Shown here in pieces: positions 25,861-37,199 of a DNA stretch of 64,000 nucleotides. Numbering within the stretch: the first letter of the stretch is position 1; every line of letters starts with the position of its first letter. A program made the position numbers and the translations under genes. This DNA comes from Echinostoma caproni. Lineage: Eukaryota > Platyhelminthes > Trematoda > Plagiorchiida > Echinostomatidae. Under the pieces are notes generated by a model, which ran no database searches, had not been told where the DNA came from, and saw nothing but the letters and a program-made list of their open reading frames with translations. The stretch lies in assembly GCA_900618425.1 (NCBI GenBank), contig UZAN01039692.1:59122-123121 (forward strand). The letters run 5' to 3'.

Positions 25861-25896
25861 CTGACGTTTCGGTTACCGTGGGTAACCTTTCTCAAG
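25861..25896 (-). ncRNA. Decayed hammerhead ribozyme core of Penelope type
   Basis: The minus strand reads CTTGAGAAA, then a perfect 7-bp stem GGTTACC / GGTAACC with loop CAC, then GAAACGTC. A hammerhead core is CUGANGA, stem II, GAAA, stem III. Here stem II and the GAAAC are intact, but the first strand matches CUGANGA poorly: relative to the common CCTGAGGAA version the conserved C3 and G8 are both changed. Hammerheads in this GAAACGTC context are known from the terminal repeats of Penelope-like elements. A long hairpin abuts it on the other side. Self-cleavage is not expected. Confidence 0.5.
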
Positions 25897-25937
25897 GCAG
25901 GTTTTAGAATCAAAACAGTTTTGATTGTAAAACCTGC
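25897..25937. repeat. 41-bp near-perfect hairpin
   Basis: GCAGGTTTTA at 25897-25906 pairs with TAAAACCTGC at 25928-25937, and inside it AATCAAAA at 25908-25915 pairs with TTTTGATT at 25919-25926. One G-G mismatch interrupts the stem and the loop is CAG. The structure directly joins the hammerhead-like core. It could be part of the same retroelement terminus or a small inverted-repeat element. Confidence 0.75.
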
Positions 25938-25939
25938 AA

Positions 25940-28900
25940 CTTATATCATTATGTTTTACATTTTACTCAGTGAAAAAAGAAGTGATCTTTGAATGTGTGA
26001 AACTGTAAATTCATTCCTCAGATCACATTTAGCGAAAGACACAAAGTGCTTTGTTAAATTAGAAAATTAATACTTGATTCCCTTCAACATGTGTCTTAAA
26101 GGTTACAAACTGGAGTCGGAAGGCTTCTAAATTGATTTTAGTTAAGGTAGTTAACGAAAAGGTCGTATGTAGCAAAATTATTTTCCACTGTCCTGATCAA
26201 ATAGTCTCTAAACATTACACGTAAAGCATTGTGTGTATGCTTTAGTCCCGTTGCATTTCACCCGTTATGTATAATGATTAGGTTTGTGATACACCTAGCC
26301 AACGTGAACACCCTCGTTACTTCATTGTCCCTTCACTGAATTATTCGATTTGGTCACAGTAGTAATTTCACAGGGATACCTAAGATTTCTTCTATTCTAC
26401 CTCCTCTACTTTAAGCGTAGCATAACCAGGTTCATAGACGATACTTTTTACGTAGTTCTGCAACAGTCTAACTATTAAAGGGGTAAAACGCAAGAGCACG
26501 CGTTCGCAGTAAGGAATGAAATCCATAATGTTGGACACTGCTATTTTATCGTGAAATGAACGAATGCGCGGAAATTGCCCTCCGCGGTTTTCCAGCATGA
26601 CAAGTTGACTGTACTGTACTGTAATTTATAAACGACTGACAACCAACTGGGCAAAAAGTTTATTTCATTAGCTTTTATTTTTTGGCACAGGTGGAAAAGG
26701 TTTAGGTAGAAAATTCATTTTTAATCCATTAGTTTCTGCTTCGAGTCATAAACTGGATGCTTTTAGCTTAATCCATACGATGTCAGCACCAGTTGCAAGC
26801 TTCATCACACTCGATTCTGGTGTTGGCCAGAAATTGTCAGTAGGCACTTAATTGCATACAATGTCGACAGGCTATATTAAATTCTTACTTCCTTCACATG
26901 ACCAGGTTCGAAGCAACCATATTTGTGTCACGATATTCAATTCTTTTTGGTGATTGTAACAAAGTCCCCTTCTAGTCTCTCGAACTCGTGGAAAACTTGC
27001 AATGTTTTTGAAAGTGCACATTTAATCTGGGCCACTAAAGGTTCCACAATTAGAATTCAAGCACTCGGAGTGATATCAACTCACATCGGAATATCATCTG
27101 TACTCTAATTAAAAACGCTAATTTGGCACTGAAACTCGGGAGTTTCAATTTCATATCAAATACTTTGCTGTGATGTAACTATGTGACATGTTCTAACGCA
27201 CTCACCCCACAGAGATGTGATAGAGTTCAAGTTGAGTTAAATGATCTTATCAACAAATTAAACAGTTTTTCACTTTACGGTTCTCAGTCACTTCGCGAGA
27301 AACAGATTCACCAGTTCCTTTCAGAGTTTAAGCTCATCGAAGGTTACATCATTTTAATCAATATTACTGAATCAAGTTTTAATTACCAGCATTGTTTAAT
27401 TTGTATTTAATTGTATGTTTATTCCATGAATCAGCACATAGGAAACATCGTGTTCACTTCGCGTTTTCTTTCTCACAAAATGGCCTAAGATAACCGACCA
27501 CTATCTGGTACACATTTGGTATTCTCTTTAGTAAATATTAATTTAAACAATGAAGTTCTTACACTTTAGGGATATATTTTGTTGTTTCTGTTGAAAAGTC
27601 GACTTTTTCATTGCAAACTACTGTCAGAACGGAAAAAGTAATAACGATCCTTGAGGAAAAGCACAAACAAAAAAATTGCTACCCTGTAAAAGTTTGGGGG
27701 ATTTTCGTATTATTTCAACTACTAAATGTGCCCAATCCTTCTACTATTAGAATGCTTCTCTGAGTCCCTTCATGAATACTCAATCAATCTTTCAGTGTAG
27801 AAATATTTTGACTGATTTAGGGAGTTCATTTTTCAACCCAAATTTATCGATATTTTTCTAAGAAGAATGTGATTTTCTGTTACTGAACCTTATATGGAAA
27901 GAAAGAAGACATTATTTCAATATTAATAAGTTGTTGCCAAGGTGACCAATGTATATGGTTCTTGTGAATTTAGGTGCTTTTGCTGGGACTTAAAACTGCA
28001 AATCTCGTTACCATTCAATAATTATTGCTTAGATGTGTTTTAAGTTTAATAATATTAAGGAATAGTATATTATTTTAATTACCTTTTATATGGTCTCCTG
28101 AACCAGTGCACATTTCTGAAACTTGCTTGTAGTTCATTTTTATTTCTTCTCTGACAAATGTTCCCATCCGGCAGAAGTCGATTGCACACTTTGAAATTCG
28201 AGAGTCTAGAAATTATAAGGACATGAATTTGTAACACTGTGCATACCTAATGAGATATCGAACGGCAACCCAATTCAGCTAAACTCTCCCGTTGATGAAT
28301 AATGAAGGAGTCCACCCACGGCCGCAACGGGTAGCTAACTGGTTCAAACAGTAGAGAATATGGCTGACCTTCCTTTTGGACGAGCATTGCGACGTATTTT
28401 TACAACTGGAATACATACTCATTAATCCACCATTTTCAACATGGGTGTTTTACGGAAGAATGCTTGATGTGAGTGAAAATAATAGGCCGGTTTTTAAGAA
28501 AAGCATTCATTTTCAAATATGTTTCATGGCTCAATTTACTCCAATAATACTAAACGATAAGGAGTGCAGAAAACAAGAGAAAATAGGTGCCGAATGACGC
28601 CATCGTTCCCCAATGCTTCCAGCGTGTCGCAAATGTGGTTTGATATTCTTATTTGAGCTACAAACAGAACTCGCAACCAGCAGACGAACCAAGCCACGTG
28701 AAAATTCGCTACCTGCATCATGTGATAAACGCATAAATTCGCATCAACTGACCTGGGTTGAATGCGTATTCGCGTGTGCTGGTCCTGCTCCAATAGCGAG
28801 ACAGTCTAAAGGAATGAGTCAAGGTTGATTGTTTTTCTGTCTTGGGGATATAACAAAACAAAAGTATAAAGCAGTCAGTTAAATCAACTAGTGATTCATG

Positions 28901-31490
28901 TGAATCAATCTGTTTAGCTTTGCTCTATCGATCTGATCATTTGATTTGCGGAAATACGAGTTGGTATAAACTTTAGGAAAACGATATGGCATTCTTCTTA
29001 ATCCAAGTCTTCCTGCACGGTCAAAACCGTGTGACTAACTCATTGTGTGAAGTGAGAATTGCAAATCACTATTTTTCAATTGCTAATGACCATTATCGTA
29101 CCAAAATTTGATCACGCGAATAACCTAAATTATTGAATGATTATTGCGTTGGTTAGATGAGGAGATAAATTGGCATTTACTTCATAAGTATCATATTATC
29201 ATTACCCATGGTAATTTAGCTAATTCAACGAGTATAAAGTAATCGGTTCTGACTCTAGAGTTCGAAAAATCCAAAAAGACAATACAAAACAGACAGCCCT
29301 GTAAACTTGATTAATCGGGTTGATCTAAGTTGATAAAGTAGATATGTCATGGTTCTAGAGATTAGGATTGGAAACGTATGGTGCACTGTGCTCTTGGTGA
29401 CCTTTGCAGCCTTTCTGTTTTCTTCCAGAGCGGAAGAAATTAACATTTTTGGCCTAAAGGTTAAAATTTACCGATAGAATGAGCGTTTTTATAACAAAAC
29501 ACATGTAGGGTAGAGATGGAACCGCATGAATTGGATAACCTGTCTGAGACTGAGATGCCCATAGACGAGTGAGATAAAAAATCGGTGATAAACAGATAAA
29601 CTTCACATTTTTGGTGTTTTATCTTACGATCCAAGGAAGATTTCATCCGAAATGAACGTCAATCCTCAAATATATTATCCAAACTACAAGGAAATGTTCT
29701 ACGTGAATCAGCAATATACTGACGTAACCCCCCTTGTAATTATTGTGTATTTTTCAGTGTTGCACTATTTTGATCGGCATTGTTTTCATCTTTTTAAAAC
29801 AAAGCTGATGAAGTAAAACGGAGAATCAAAAAAGGACATTAGGCTATTTGTACAGGTTTTCTCGATGAAATACTCTACCTGCAGTGTGTCTGTCTAAACG
29901 AATGTGGAACCGCATTATGCAAGACAATACGTAAAGCCGGCAAAAACTTTGTCTTGTGCTGTAGAACAAGAGTGGAATCACGCTAAAAGAAAGGATCGTA
30001 CAGCGAATGAGCGTTATCCATCCTCATATTCACAAGGCAATGAGAAGTTGAACGGTAACCTGTAGGTAATATGTTGACCATCTGATATGCAAGTGCATAT
30101 GCGTGCATACAACTAAGAGTAACGTCACAGCGAGAGCATTCCAAATACCCGCTACAAACAATTCGATGAACCAATGGAGGAGTGCGATACTCTCTCAACC
30201 GCTTGCAACCTTTGTTGAAGACAATATGATTTGCTCAGGATGGAAACTATTTAATGGTATCTGCGCGGACGATCTTGCCAGAATCACCCACCCTACGAAA
30301 GTGGTTTCAGACAGTTGAAAGGCATTCCGTGATATCAATAACTGTTAGCAACACTTTACCTTTGCAATCGCTGGAATTGTTTCATCTGAATTATTTGTCC
30401 TTAGATAAATAGATAGATAGGGTAATTTACATAGAAAAGCATTTTGAGGGTGGGGCAGAGAAATCGCCTTGGGTGTAAATCGTAGATTTATACGACCGTT
30501 AACTTTAATAGATACATTTCAAAGAATTTCTGACCTGGAGTCTAAAATTTCCTGGAACTTGAATGTATTCAAGCGGGAATTGTAATATGCTGATTGGACA
30601 TTCCACGTAAGCAAACGTATTTTAAACGCATATAGACAGTTTCGTGTAAAATCGATTAAGAAATGTGTACTCAAAATTATGCAAAAAAGTGGAGAATATG
30701 TTTTGTTAAAGAATTTGTGCAACGGCCAACGACTCACATTAAGAATTTGCTTCATCCTTTTTGGATCTCATCGGCAAAACGTGCTATTTCTTTGTCCTTT
30801 CTGGTGCTCTGCAGCGTAACCGATATATGCACAGCATAGAACCAACGCATTAAATTCATAGTTAAATGGGTTGCATACGGTTTGGGCAGTGCTATTGATG
30901 GAAATCGCTGTTTGACCGAGCGGCGGCTTATCAGCAACCGGAAAGCTCAGACGAAGAGTACTATTTCACGTTTTTTTGGGTTGATCCTGGCACAACCTGA
31001 AGAACCGGTTTTTTGATCATATAGTGTGAATCATTGACACCTCGTACAGACGAATCGTTACCATTGATTATGAAAAAGGATTTAAATTACCGTCTATTGC
31101 TCCACTCTTAGTGCATATGTGATCAGTTATTCACTTTACTTGTGGCCCAGTAATAGAGTTTGCACACAAAGTATTTTGAAAAAAACCTTATTTGAAAAAA
31201 ACGTAAACCCTTGTTCATTTCTTCAAACGGTCAAATACGTATCGTCCTTCCAACCTATCAAATCCCTCATTTGTTACTTTACTCTTTATGAATCAGAGCA
31301 TTGGAGCTGTAATATATGGTGTTCGTAGGAGGTCCAATTATTACCGATGGAAAATCGTATGTCAACCGCGGACAAATTACTGGTCCCACTTAACAAGTAT
31401 ATTTGTGCGAGAATTCATGTTTACGCACGTAATGCAATCTAATAACTGCTAAGCCTTCTGTGACTGCTTTCAGCCGCAATCAACCATATG
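25940..31490. other. Long interval without a recognised gene
   Basis: Open frames are all under 90 codons. Around 28.53-28.83 kb three frames overlap on both strands, and none shows a domain. A (TAGA)n run lies near 30405-30420. A TAGCTAACTGG string near 28.33 kb looks like a Pol III A box but has no matching B box. No host exon is supported. Confidence 0.5.
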
Positions 31491-31590
31491 ATCTGAATGC
31501 CAGAGAATAATCTGCATCAAACTTCAGGCAAAAACCTCAATTCTTCCATAACTCCTAACGCTACCTTTCAAGGGCTACACGACTGCCGAT

Positions 31591-31818
31591 ATGGTGACAC
31601 GTAAGCTCAGTAAAGTTGTAGAAAAAGCATTCCCTGCGGTAAAACTGCGAATTATGTTCATCTACAGGCCACTTGTTTGGTTCCAACTCAAAGATCTATT
31701 GCCTGTTTCTGTCGTCTCTTTCTGTGTATACCTATTAACCTGTTCCTGTGGGACAAGGTACATTGGCCGCACGATCAAACGTTTATCTAAACGAGTCCGT
31801 CAGCATCACCCAGCCTGA
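31591..31818 (+). pseudogene. GIY-YIG endonuclease domain of a Penelope-like element (main part)
   Basis: The 75-codon piece contains WFQLKDLLP near residues 30-38, the CVYLLTCSCG segment near 45-54 that carries the Y-x-L and C-x-C residues typical of the Penelope nuclease, and RYIGRTIKRLSKRVRQHH near 56-73. The YIG, the following RT and the conserved downstream arginine and histidine can be seen. The usual GIY triad is altered to VYL, as it often is in this family. The TGA at 31816-31818 probably replaces a TGG or other sense codon, because the same frame continues into recognisable protein. Upstream the frame opens without a start for about 40 more bases before another stop, so the annotated ATG is not a true start. 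Confidence 0.9.
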
Positions 31819-32067
31819 ATGAACAGTGGAGTAATTAGGGCCAATAACAGCTCAATCGTTTCACACCTAGTGAAATCAAACCACGTAATTAATGTGGCCG
31901 AGGCGTTTCGACCCCTCTACTTGGTTCGCACCCGCCNNNNNNNCCCCCCCCCCCTATGCTCAAAAAAACAATTCGTAAGAACACTCGGTCTTCCATGGCC
32001 AACACGACACACGACACAGTCATCCCCCAACCCACCCCTAATGACCCAAACCAGTGCACTTCTGTGA
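31819..32067 (+). pseudogene. GIY-YIG endonuclease C-terminus, interrupted by N run
   Basis: Directly after the in-frame TGA the same frame gives ANNSSIVSHLVKSNH near residues 9-23, the conserved region after the nuclease arginine, then EAFRPLY. After the unresolved bases it gives KKQFVRTLGLPWP, a terminal motif common to Penelope-like proteins. The translation across the gap keeps frame only because the N run is seven bases plus a C homopolymer whose true length is uncertain. What follows (RHTTQSSPNPP) is likely past the natural end of the protein. The element's 3' untranslated part cannot be delimited but may extend into the next few hundred bases. Confidence 0.8.
31937..31956. other. Assembly ambiguity: seven N beside a C homopolymer
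   Basis: Seven unresolved bases are followed by a run of about thirteen C. This is the only N run in the window. It interrupts the Penelope coding frame, so neither the residues nor the frame across it can be trusted. Confidence 0.98.
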
Positions 32068-32069
32068 GG

Positions 32070-35000
32070 ACCAAAGTGTGAGCGACATCCGATCATGGGA
32101 CTGGAATGTTGGTTATCTCTTTTCCAACTTGTCTTGATCTCTCCCCCTCCCCGTCAAACAGCTTGATATTTTAATTATAATTTCATTTTTTATGGTTATT
32201 CTTGCTTCAAACATACCGAAAACGTTCCATTAGTCCGCATACGCTTTCAAGCTGGTCATTTCCCTAAATGTGTGATAGCCAACATTCTCGCACATTGGTT
32301 GCAGTGTTTTGCAGTACCTCATCCCGGTTTATGAGAAAAAGACTTTAAGCCCATTTTCAAATTTATTAAACTTCTTTTCTGTTGTCATGATGTTCTCAAG
32401 AATGTCTTAGTTAACTTTACTATTCACCGAAATGCAATCATTCCCTACTCTGTCAATATTTTCGTCGTTTTGAATCATGCAACCGCTTTTCGTCCCTGCC
32501 TTGTTAATGTACATATTTATCTAGTGGACCTCGTCAGAAATTCTAAAATGTCATCTACTTGGGTGCACAAAGTTTATTTTGACTAGACTCGGTTTCACTA
32601 AAGGTTGAATGTGACCGGTATTGAAGTCACGTGTCGGCAGCTATTTTCTCGCTTATGTATTGCGCAACACGCACGCAAATGATAGCCAACCGAGGAGGTA
32701 CACGCTATGGGATGCATGTTCATTAACTCTGTCACACACGAACGCAGATAGACTTGTTCGATCACGGGCGGTTGTCATGACTTGTGCAAAACATCCACCC
32801 AGCTAAGGCCGGAAGTGGGCATCCAAATATTTACACCGTTTTGCTGTGAGCGCATGCCGAACCATACCGAACACCGAAGGTGGAGAATACACCTTATTAG
32901 GAGTATGTTTTAAATTCACACACAGTCACATAACGTGAACGTTTTGGTTAAAGTCCAAAGGAATAGAATGGGTGTCGGAATATGCCCGGATAAAGAGCAT
33001 GCACTGCCTCGATTCCATCCATTCGGATGAGAAATCGGAATGATCTGTAAATGGATACTGGGACAGTGAAGACATGAGTCCCACGTGGGTAAAACGACTC
33101 GGCACATTGTGAAACTAAACAGCTTCAGACTGATCAACGTTAGCCGTTCAACTTAGTATTAATGAAGGACAATCGCAGATGTCCAATCAACATATGTAAC
33201 AAACTTAATTTACGATTTACCTTTCGAACATTATTTCACTTAGATTTTGATTAGTCATTTGGGCTTTGTTAATCGCAAATCATAAATTTCGGTTGAACTA
33301 TCTGGGTGTGCACAAGTACTCACATCCCCAAAAGATCCGTAATCATCAGGCTTTTTAAAGCACTGTATAGCATTCTCTATGGTAATCACAAACGTACCGA
33401 GATTCGAAAAGGTGAAACATCTTTGCCAGTACATTGAGAAAGGCGACAAAGTTTGGAATCTCCAGAATGATCACTAGAGAATTTTGGTATGAGGCACATT
33501 AGAGGTCAAAATCCTATTCAATGAAAAGATTTACAGACAAATAGACCGAGTATTCACTGAAACACCGCTGAACCTATTACTAGCCAATATTTTGTTTCCT
33601 AACCGGAAAACAATCATTTGCAGCAAAGTATAAAACTGGTGCCGCTTTGTTGCCTTTATCTTGATCGCTATTTTATCCTATTCAAAAGGAACATTTTCCC
33701 AAAAATAATAGTGGATTTTTTTCTTCTAGACGACGCTTCCGTTAACTTAATCTGTAACTTCATTGATGGAATAGACCATAGGCTTTCTGTTGGTGATGTT
33801 TCATGCTGCTCTCATTGTCTTTTTTATAAAGAAAACTGGTCTAAAGAATAAATGAATATGAAAGCAGAAAATGATACTGCAAGCAGGAGATAATCTGGTA
33901 TGACAGTATGAACGAACATGTCGAACCCACTGTAAGGCATCTGTGTGTGTATTTCTGCAAATGTTTTACCGATTTCTGTGATTACATGCGAAGACCCTGT
34001 TTTCTTGTTCGGTGATGTATCCGAGTGTTAGTGTTGTATGCCGTCGTGATATGAATTCTAACTCAATCGATTGTTCATTCAATAAGGTCCCCGCTTCTCT
34101 GTTCCACTTACAGAGTCCAAAACACGTTCCAAACCTAGAACACAAAAGATTAGAATAAACTTCATTCACTTGATGCCAACCAACTTAGAACAATTAAAAT
34201 ATACACTCCATAAGCTGCATATCTATCGAGTACAAGAGTAGTCTCACACGATGTCTAGTATCTAGAGCCCACCGAATTTCTTCGATGAAAGCAATGAAAG
34301 AACTTCAGTAAATCAAACACACGCTTCTGTTTAATGGGCACACCTAACAGTTTGTAGAGAAGAACAATAAAGAAGAGACCTCACCACCAGAAATTACTGC
34401 AGTAGAAAGGTAAGAACTATTTATGCATCTAAGGCCATGTGGTTAAGGAACAACGAAAACAACGAATATAAATGGGACTCGTCAAAAATTACCTAGCGGG
34501 TTCAACCTAAACCAGGTGGCTAACACTCCGCGTAAATTTTCAAAGTAAACTCGCCGTCATTACCTAAATGGTAATCCATTCATTTACTTGAACGGAATGA
34601 GCAAATATTTTTGATAAAATGAGGAGGGCAGTTATTGGAGACGCTAAACGATATTAAACCGGTTCGGCAGCGCATTGGTCACATAAAAACATCAAACAGT
34701 ACGATCTTAGGCCGAACATCAAGTCGGGAATGACAGTAATAAACTCATACTGAGTTTCTTCGAATAGATCTCCTGGTGGACCACAAAGCCAATAAGCAAT
34801 GGCAGAAACGTTGAAAATTAGAGTACTGAAACCATCGCTATTCGCGCAGAAGAGTCTGATCAACCCACTTTATTTACCCTGAATCCAAGCTGATCTGAAG
34901 GAATAACACGGTCATGATCTCTGTCACATCGCGATGTAGTCAGAATTTGCAACCCACCAAAAAAATGTATAGGTCAGTGATCGAAGACTCATCTGCAACC

Positions 35001-36090
35001 CTCCTCCCATTTCTGCACCATGTGCTCACTTTACTTTCGAATTTCGCAAAATACATTATTTTAAGGTTGCAGACCAATCCATTTGCGACCCATGCATGGA
35101 ACAACATTTGCTTGAGAACGAAGTTATGAAAATAGATTGCGTTGTTTTCAATAATTTCCAAATTCAACATTTGCAGCTCATTATACTACTGAAAAAAAAC
35201 AGGGATAGAGAAGAAACGGCCCGTTAAATGACACTCGTCATTTAAAGTAAATTTTGTCGCAATTGTCCTCATTGCTGAATTTGAAACACGCAATCACACA
35301 ACACTGTTTGAAGCCGAAGACCACGTTCACTTATAGCAGCTGTTCACAATCTAATGCCGTAGAAATTGTGGATGATATACAGAATCAGAAACAGTTTTTA
35401 TAATCTTAGAGCCAATTAAAATAGATTTGACGCTTCCAGCTTCAAATCTCTACTATCACTATCCGCCGAAAGAGATTAAAAATCGATATACACTGAGATT
35501 TTTACTGTTAGAATGGTTTGAGGCACAACTATCAACCGGTAGGACCAAATTAGGTTGATACTTTTGATGAGCATTATACGACAGGCTTTATACGTGTTGT
35601 TAGACATTTGTTGTTTGGCTAGTTGTAGAACTTCTATGAACTACTTAAGTTGAACTTACTGTTAATTGTTTTGGTGACCAAAGGTGAACGAGCATGTAAA
35701 TAGATGCCCTAAATGTCACTCTGTTACACATGTCTTATTTTGCTCTGCCGATAAAATGAGAAGAAACTAAACAGTATGGTCAGTCGAATATGATTTATCT
35801 GAGTAATATTACTTAGAAATCGGTTTGGAAAGCATATGGTCTACGCGGTACGGGCATGCGAGTATTGGAAGTCATCAGTAGACGGAAGAAGGGTATGTGA
35901 GTGTTTTGTCAATGATTTTTTCTAGACGTCATTGCATTTGATCTTATTGTGTCAACATAAAAACGGGGACAAAAGTGCTTGATTTATTTGTAAAATATAT
36001 TTCTCTGATGGTCATAATCATAATCATCATCATATAAATAACCATATAAAACAGTGAACAGTATACATATTCATTTTTTTAATTTGCGAT
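32070..36090. other. Interval without a recognised gene
   Basis: The first few hundred bases may be the 3' untranslated tail of the Penelope-like element, but no terminal repeat marks its end. The rest holds frames under 80 codons with no domain. A string TATCAACCGGTAGGACC near 35531 resembles the SINE A-box region at 39.44 kb but lacks the rest of the element. Confidence 0.5.
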
Positions 36091-36094
36091 GAAA

Positions 36095-36255
36095 ATATTT
36101 GTGACGACTGGCTCAGAGTACTACAGAGCTGTTTAGTCGTATTTGGGATTCGTCAGCAGTGCGCACTTTTGTGTCCATGTCAGGTTTTGAACCGCGAACT
36201 TTCAGGTTGGGACTTCAAACCCTCACCCTTGGGCTACATGGTCGGCGGTAATCAG
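36095..36255 (-). mobile_element. tRNA-headed SINE with hammerhead-like core (best copy)
   Basis: On the minus strand the A box TAGCCCAAGGG (plus 36226-36236) matches the Pol III consensus at every fixed position, and the B box GGTTCAAAACC lies at 36183-36193. The spacing of about 35 bases suits a tRNA-derived promoter. Next comes GCACTG, then CTGACGAATCCCAAATACG and ACTAAACAGC. This compares with the known schistosome hammerhead core CTGATGAGTCCCAAATAGG followed by ACGAAAC, differing at four positions. GCACTG can pair with TAGTAC downstream as stem I. The GAAA has become TAAA and stem II is weakened, so the ribozyme is presumably inactive. The element is likely transcribed by Pol III when intact and mobilised by a LINE. 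Confidence 0.72.
36121..36162 (-). ncRNA. Hammerhead ribozyme relic inside SINE
   Basis: CTGACGA (36150-36156 on the complementary strand) fits the invariant CUGANGA. It is followed by stem II ATCC / CGAC around loop CAAATA, then TAAAC where GAAAC is required. The palindromic CAGCTCTG that follows could form the short stem III of a type I hammerhead, with a GTA cleavage-type triplet after it. The loop and stem II sequence are almost the schistosome version. The lost G of GAAA and the unpaired bases in stem II predict loss of cleavage. Confidence 0.65.
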
Positions 36256-37094
36256 ATTGTGCGAATGATTCAATCAATTTAGAGTATGAGGTTTGCATTA
36301 TTACATTCGATTGTTCAGAGGCTCTTTGTCCGTCATCATCAAAATTTTCAACTCAATTAAATACACTTTACTAGTGTGGGATTAACCATCTCCCAAAGAG
36401 TGAAACCTACAAAAAAGACCATTAAGAGTGCCCGGTACCTCTAAACAATCAAATGGGACAATCCAATTTCGATAAACTATCACACAATCTCTCTATATAC
36501 ATCTAGTATTTAAATTTCACTATTTTAATGATCGATCACCTATATTTACATGTGACAAGTTTGAAATTTCTACCTAGCAAAACCTTGAATATCCGTTGGT
36601 TACCATGCTCAACCCCTGGTGCACATTTATTATTATGCTACACAAAACGTGATAATTCCGCAGAAATATAATGCATTCATCGAATCTAGACACTGGAAGT
36701 TCCTATTACGATTGAGTCAAAGCGTCGAGTGGTGATAAACGGGACAGACAGAGAGGCATTGAGTTCAGGTGCGTTTTTCACGTCGTTTCTGTGTAATATT
36801 CCACTTTTAACACTACTTATCGCATCATTCATCAAAAGCCCGACTTAATAACAACGAGCACCTCTGTGCGATTTCATGTACCTTGTACTATAAATCCCAG
36901 GTTTGCTCATGTCAGTTTTGATTAGCAATATGCCTAATTTTTAGTATAATGTGAACGGCAATCTGCTATATTTTCGTTTATTTTACCCAGAAAATGTTTT
37001 GCCCCACAACACTAACAGGTTTCGTACCTTCAATTTAGTAGTAGCCTAGTAGCCTAGATCCTGCTGTTTTTGCTTTCTATTTCATTAAAGAGAC

Positions 37095-37152
37095 CCCAAT
37101 GTGGTAGTGCCTTTATCTGCTCTAACTGCAAGGTGCGAATCACCCAGCAGAA
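37095..37152 (+). mobile_element. Possible tRNA-derived fragment
   Basis: The sequence ATGTGGTAGTGCC resembles an A box, and GGTGCGAATCACC about 30 bases later resembles a T-arm/B box. No cloverleaf can be formed and no hammerhead-like segment follows, so this may be a worn SINE head from a different family, or chance. I give it low weight. Confidence 0.28.
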
Positions 37153-37199
37153 ACGTTGCTACTTGTGACGCTACGACATAGCCAGACGGGGTCAGGTTA

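Larger units (their letters stand above)
31500..32067 (+). mobile_element. 3' part of a Penelope-like element with GIY-YIG endonuclease
   Basis: In one plus-strand frame the sequence reads LPFKGYTTADMV, the tail of a Penelope-type reverse transcriptase, then WFQLKDLLP, the linker, then a cysteine-containing CVYLLTCSCGTRYIGRT with the YIG of the GIY-YIG nuclease, then KRLSKRVRQHHP. After an in-frame TGA and a run of N the frame continues with CSKKQFVRTLGLPWP, the usual C-terminal end of these proteins. Penelope-like elements are retroelements whose RT is related to telomerase and whose endonuclease nicks the target. Only the 3' third is present, with at least two stops in this frame, so the copy is dead. 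Confidence 0.9.

Noticed and set aside
29805..29830. CTGATGAAGTAAAACGG
   Set aside because: The two core halves are directly adjacent with no stem II between them.
31890..31915. Minus-strand GGGTCGAAACGCC resembling a Penelope-type hammerhead half
   Set aside because: It lies inside recognisable Penelope nuclease coding sequence on the other strand, so the match is explained by the protein.
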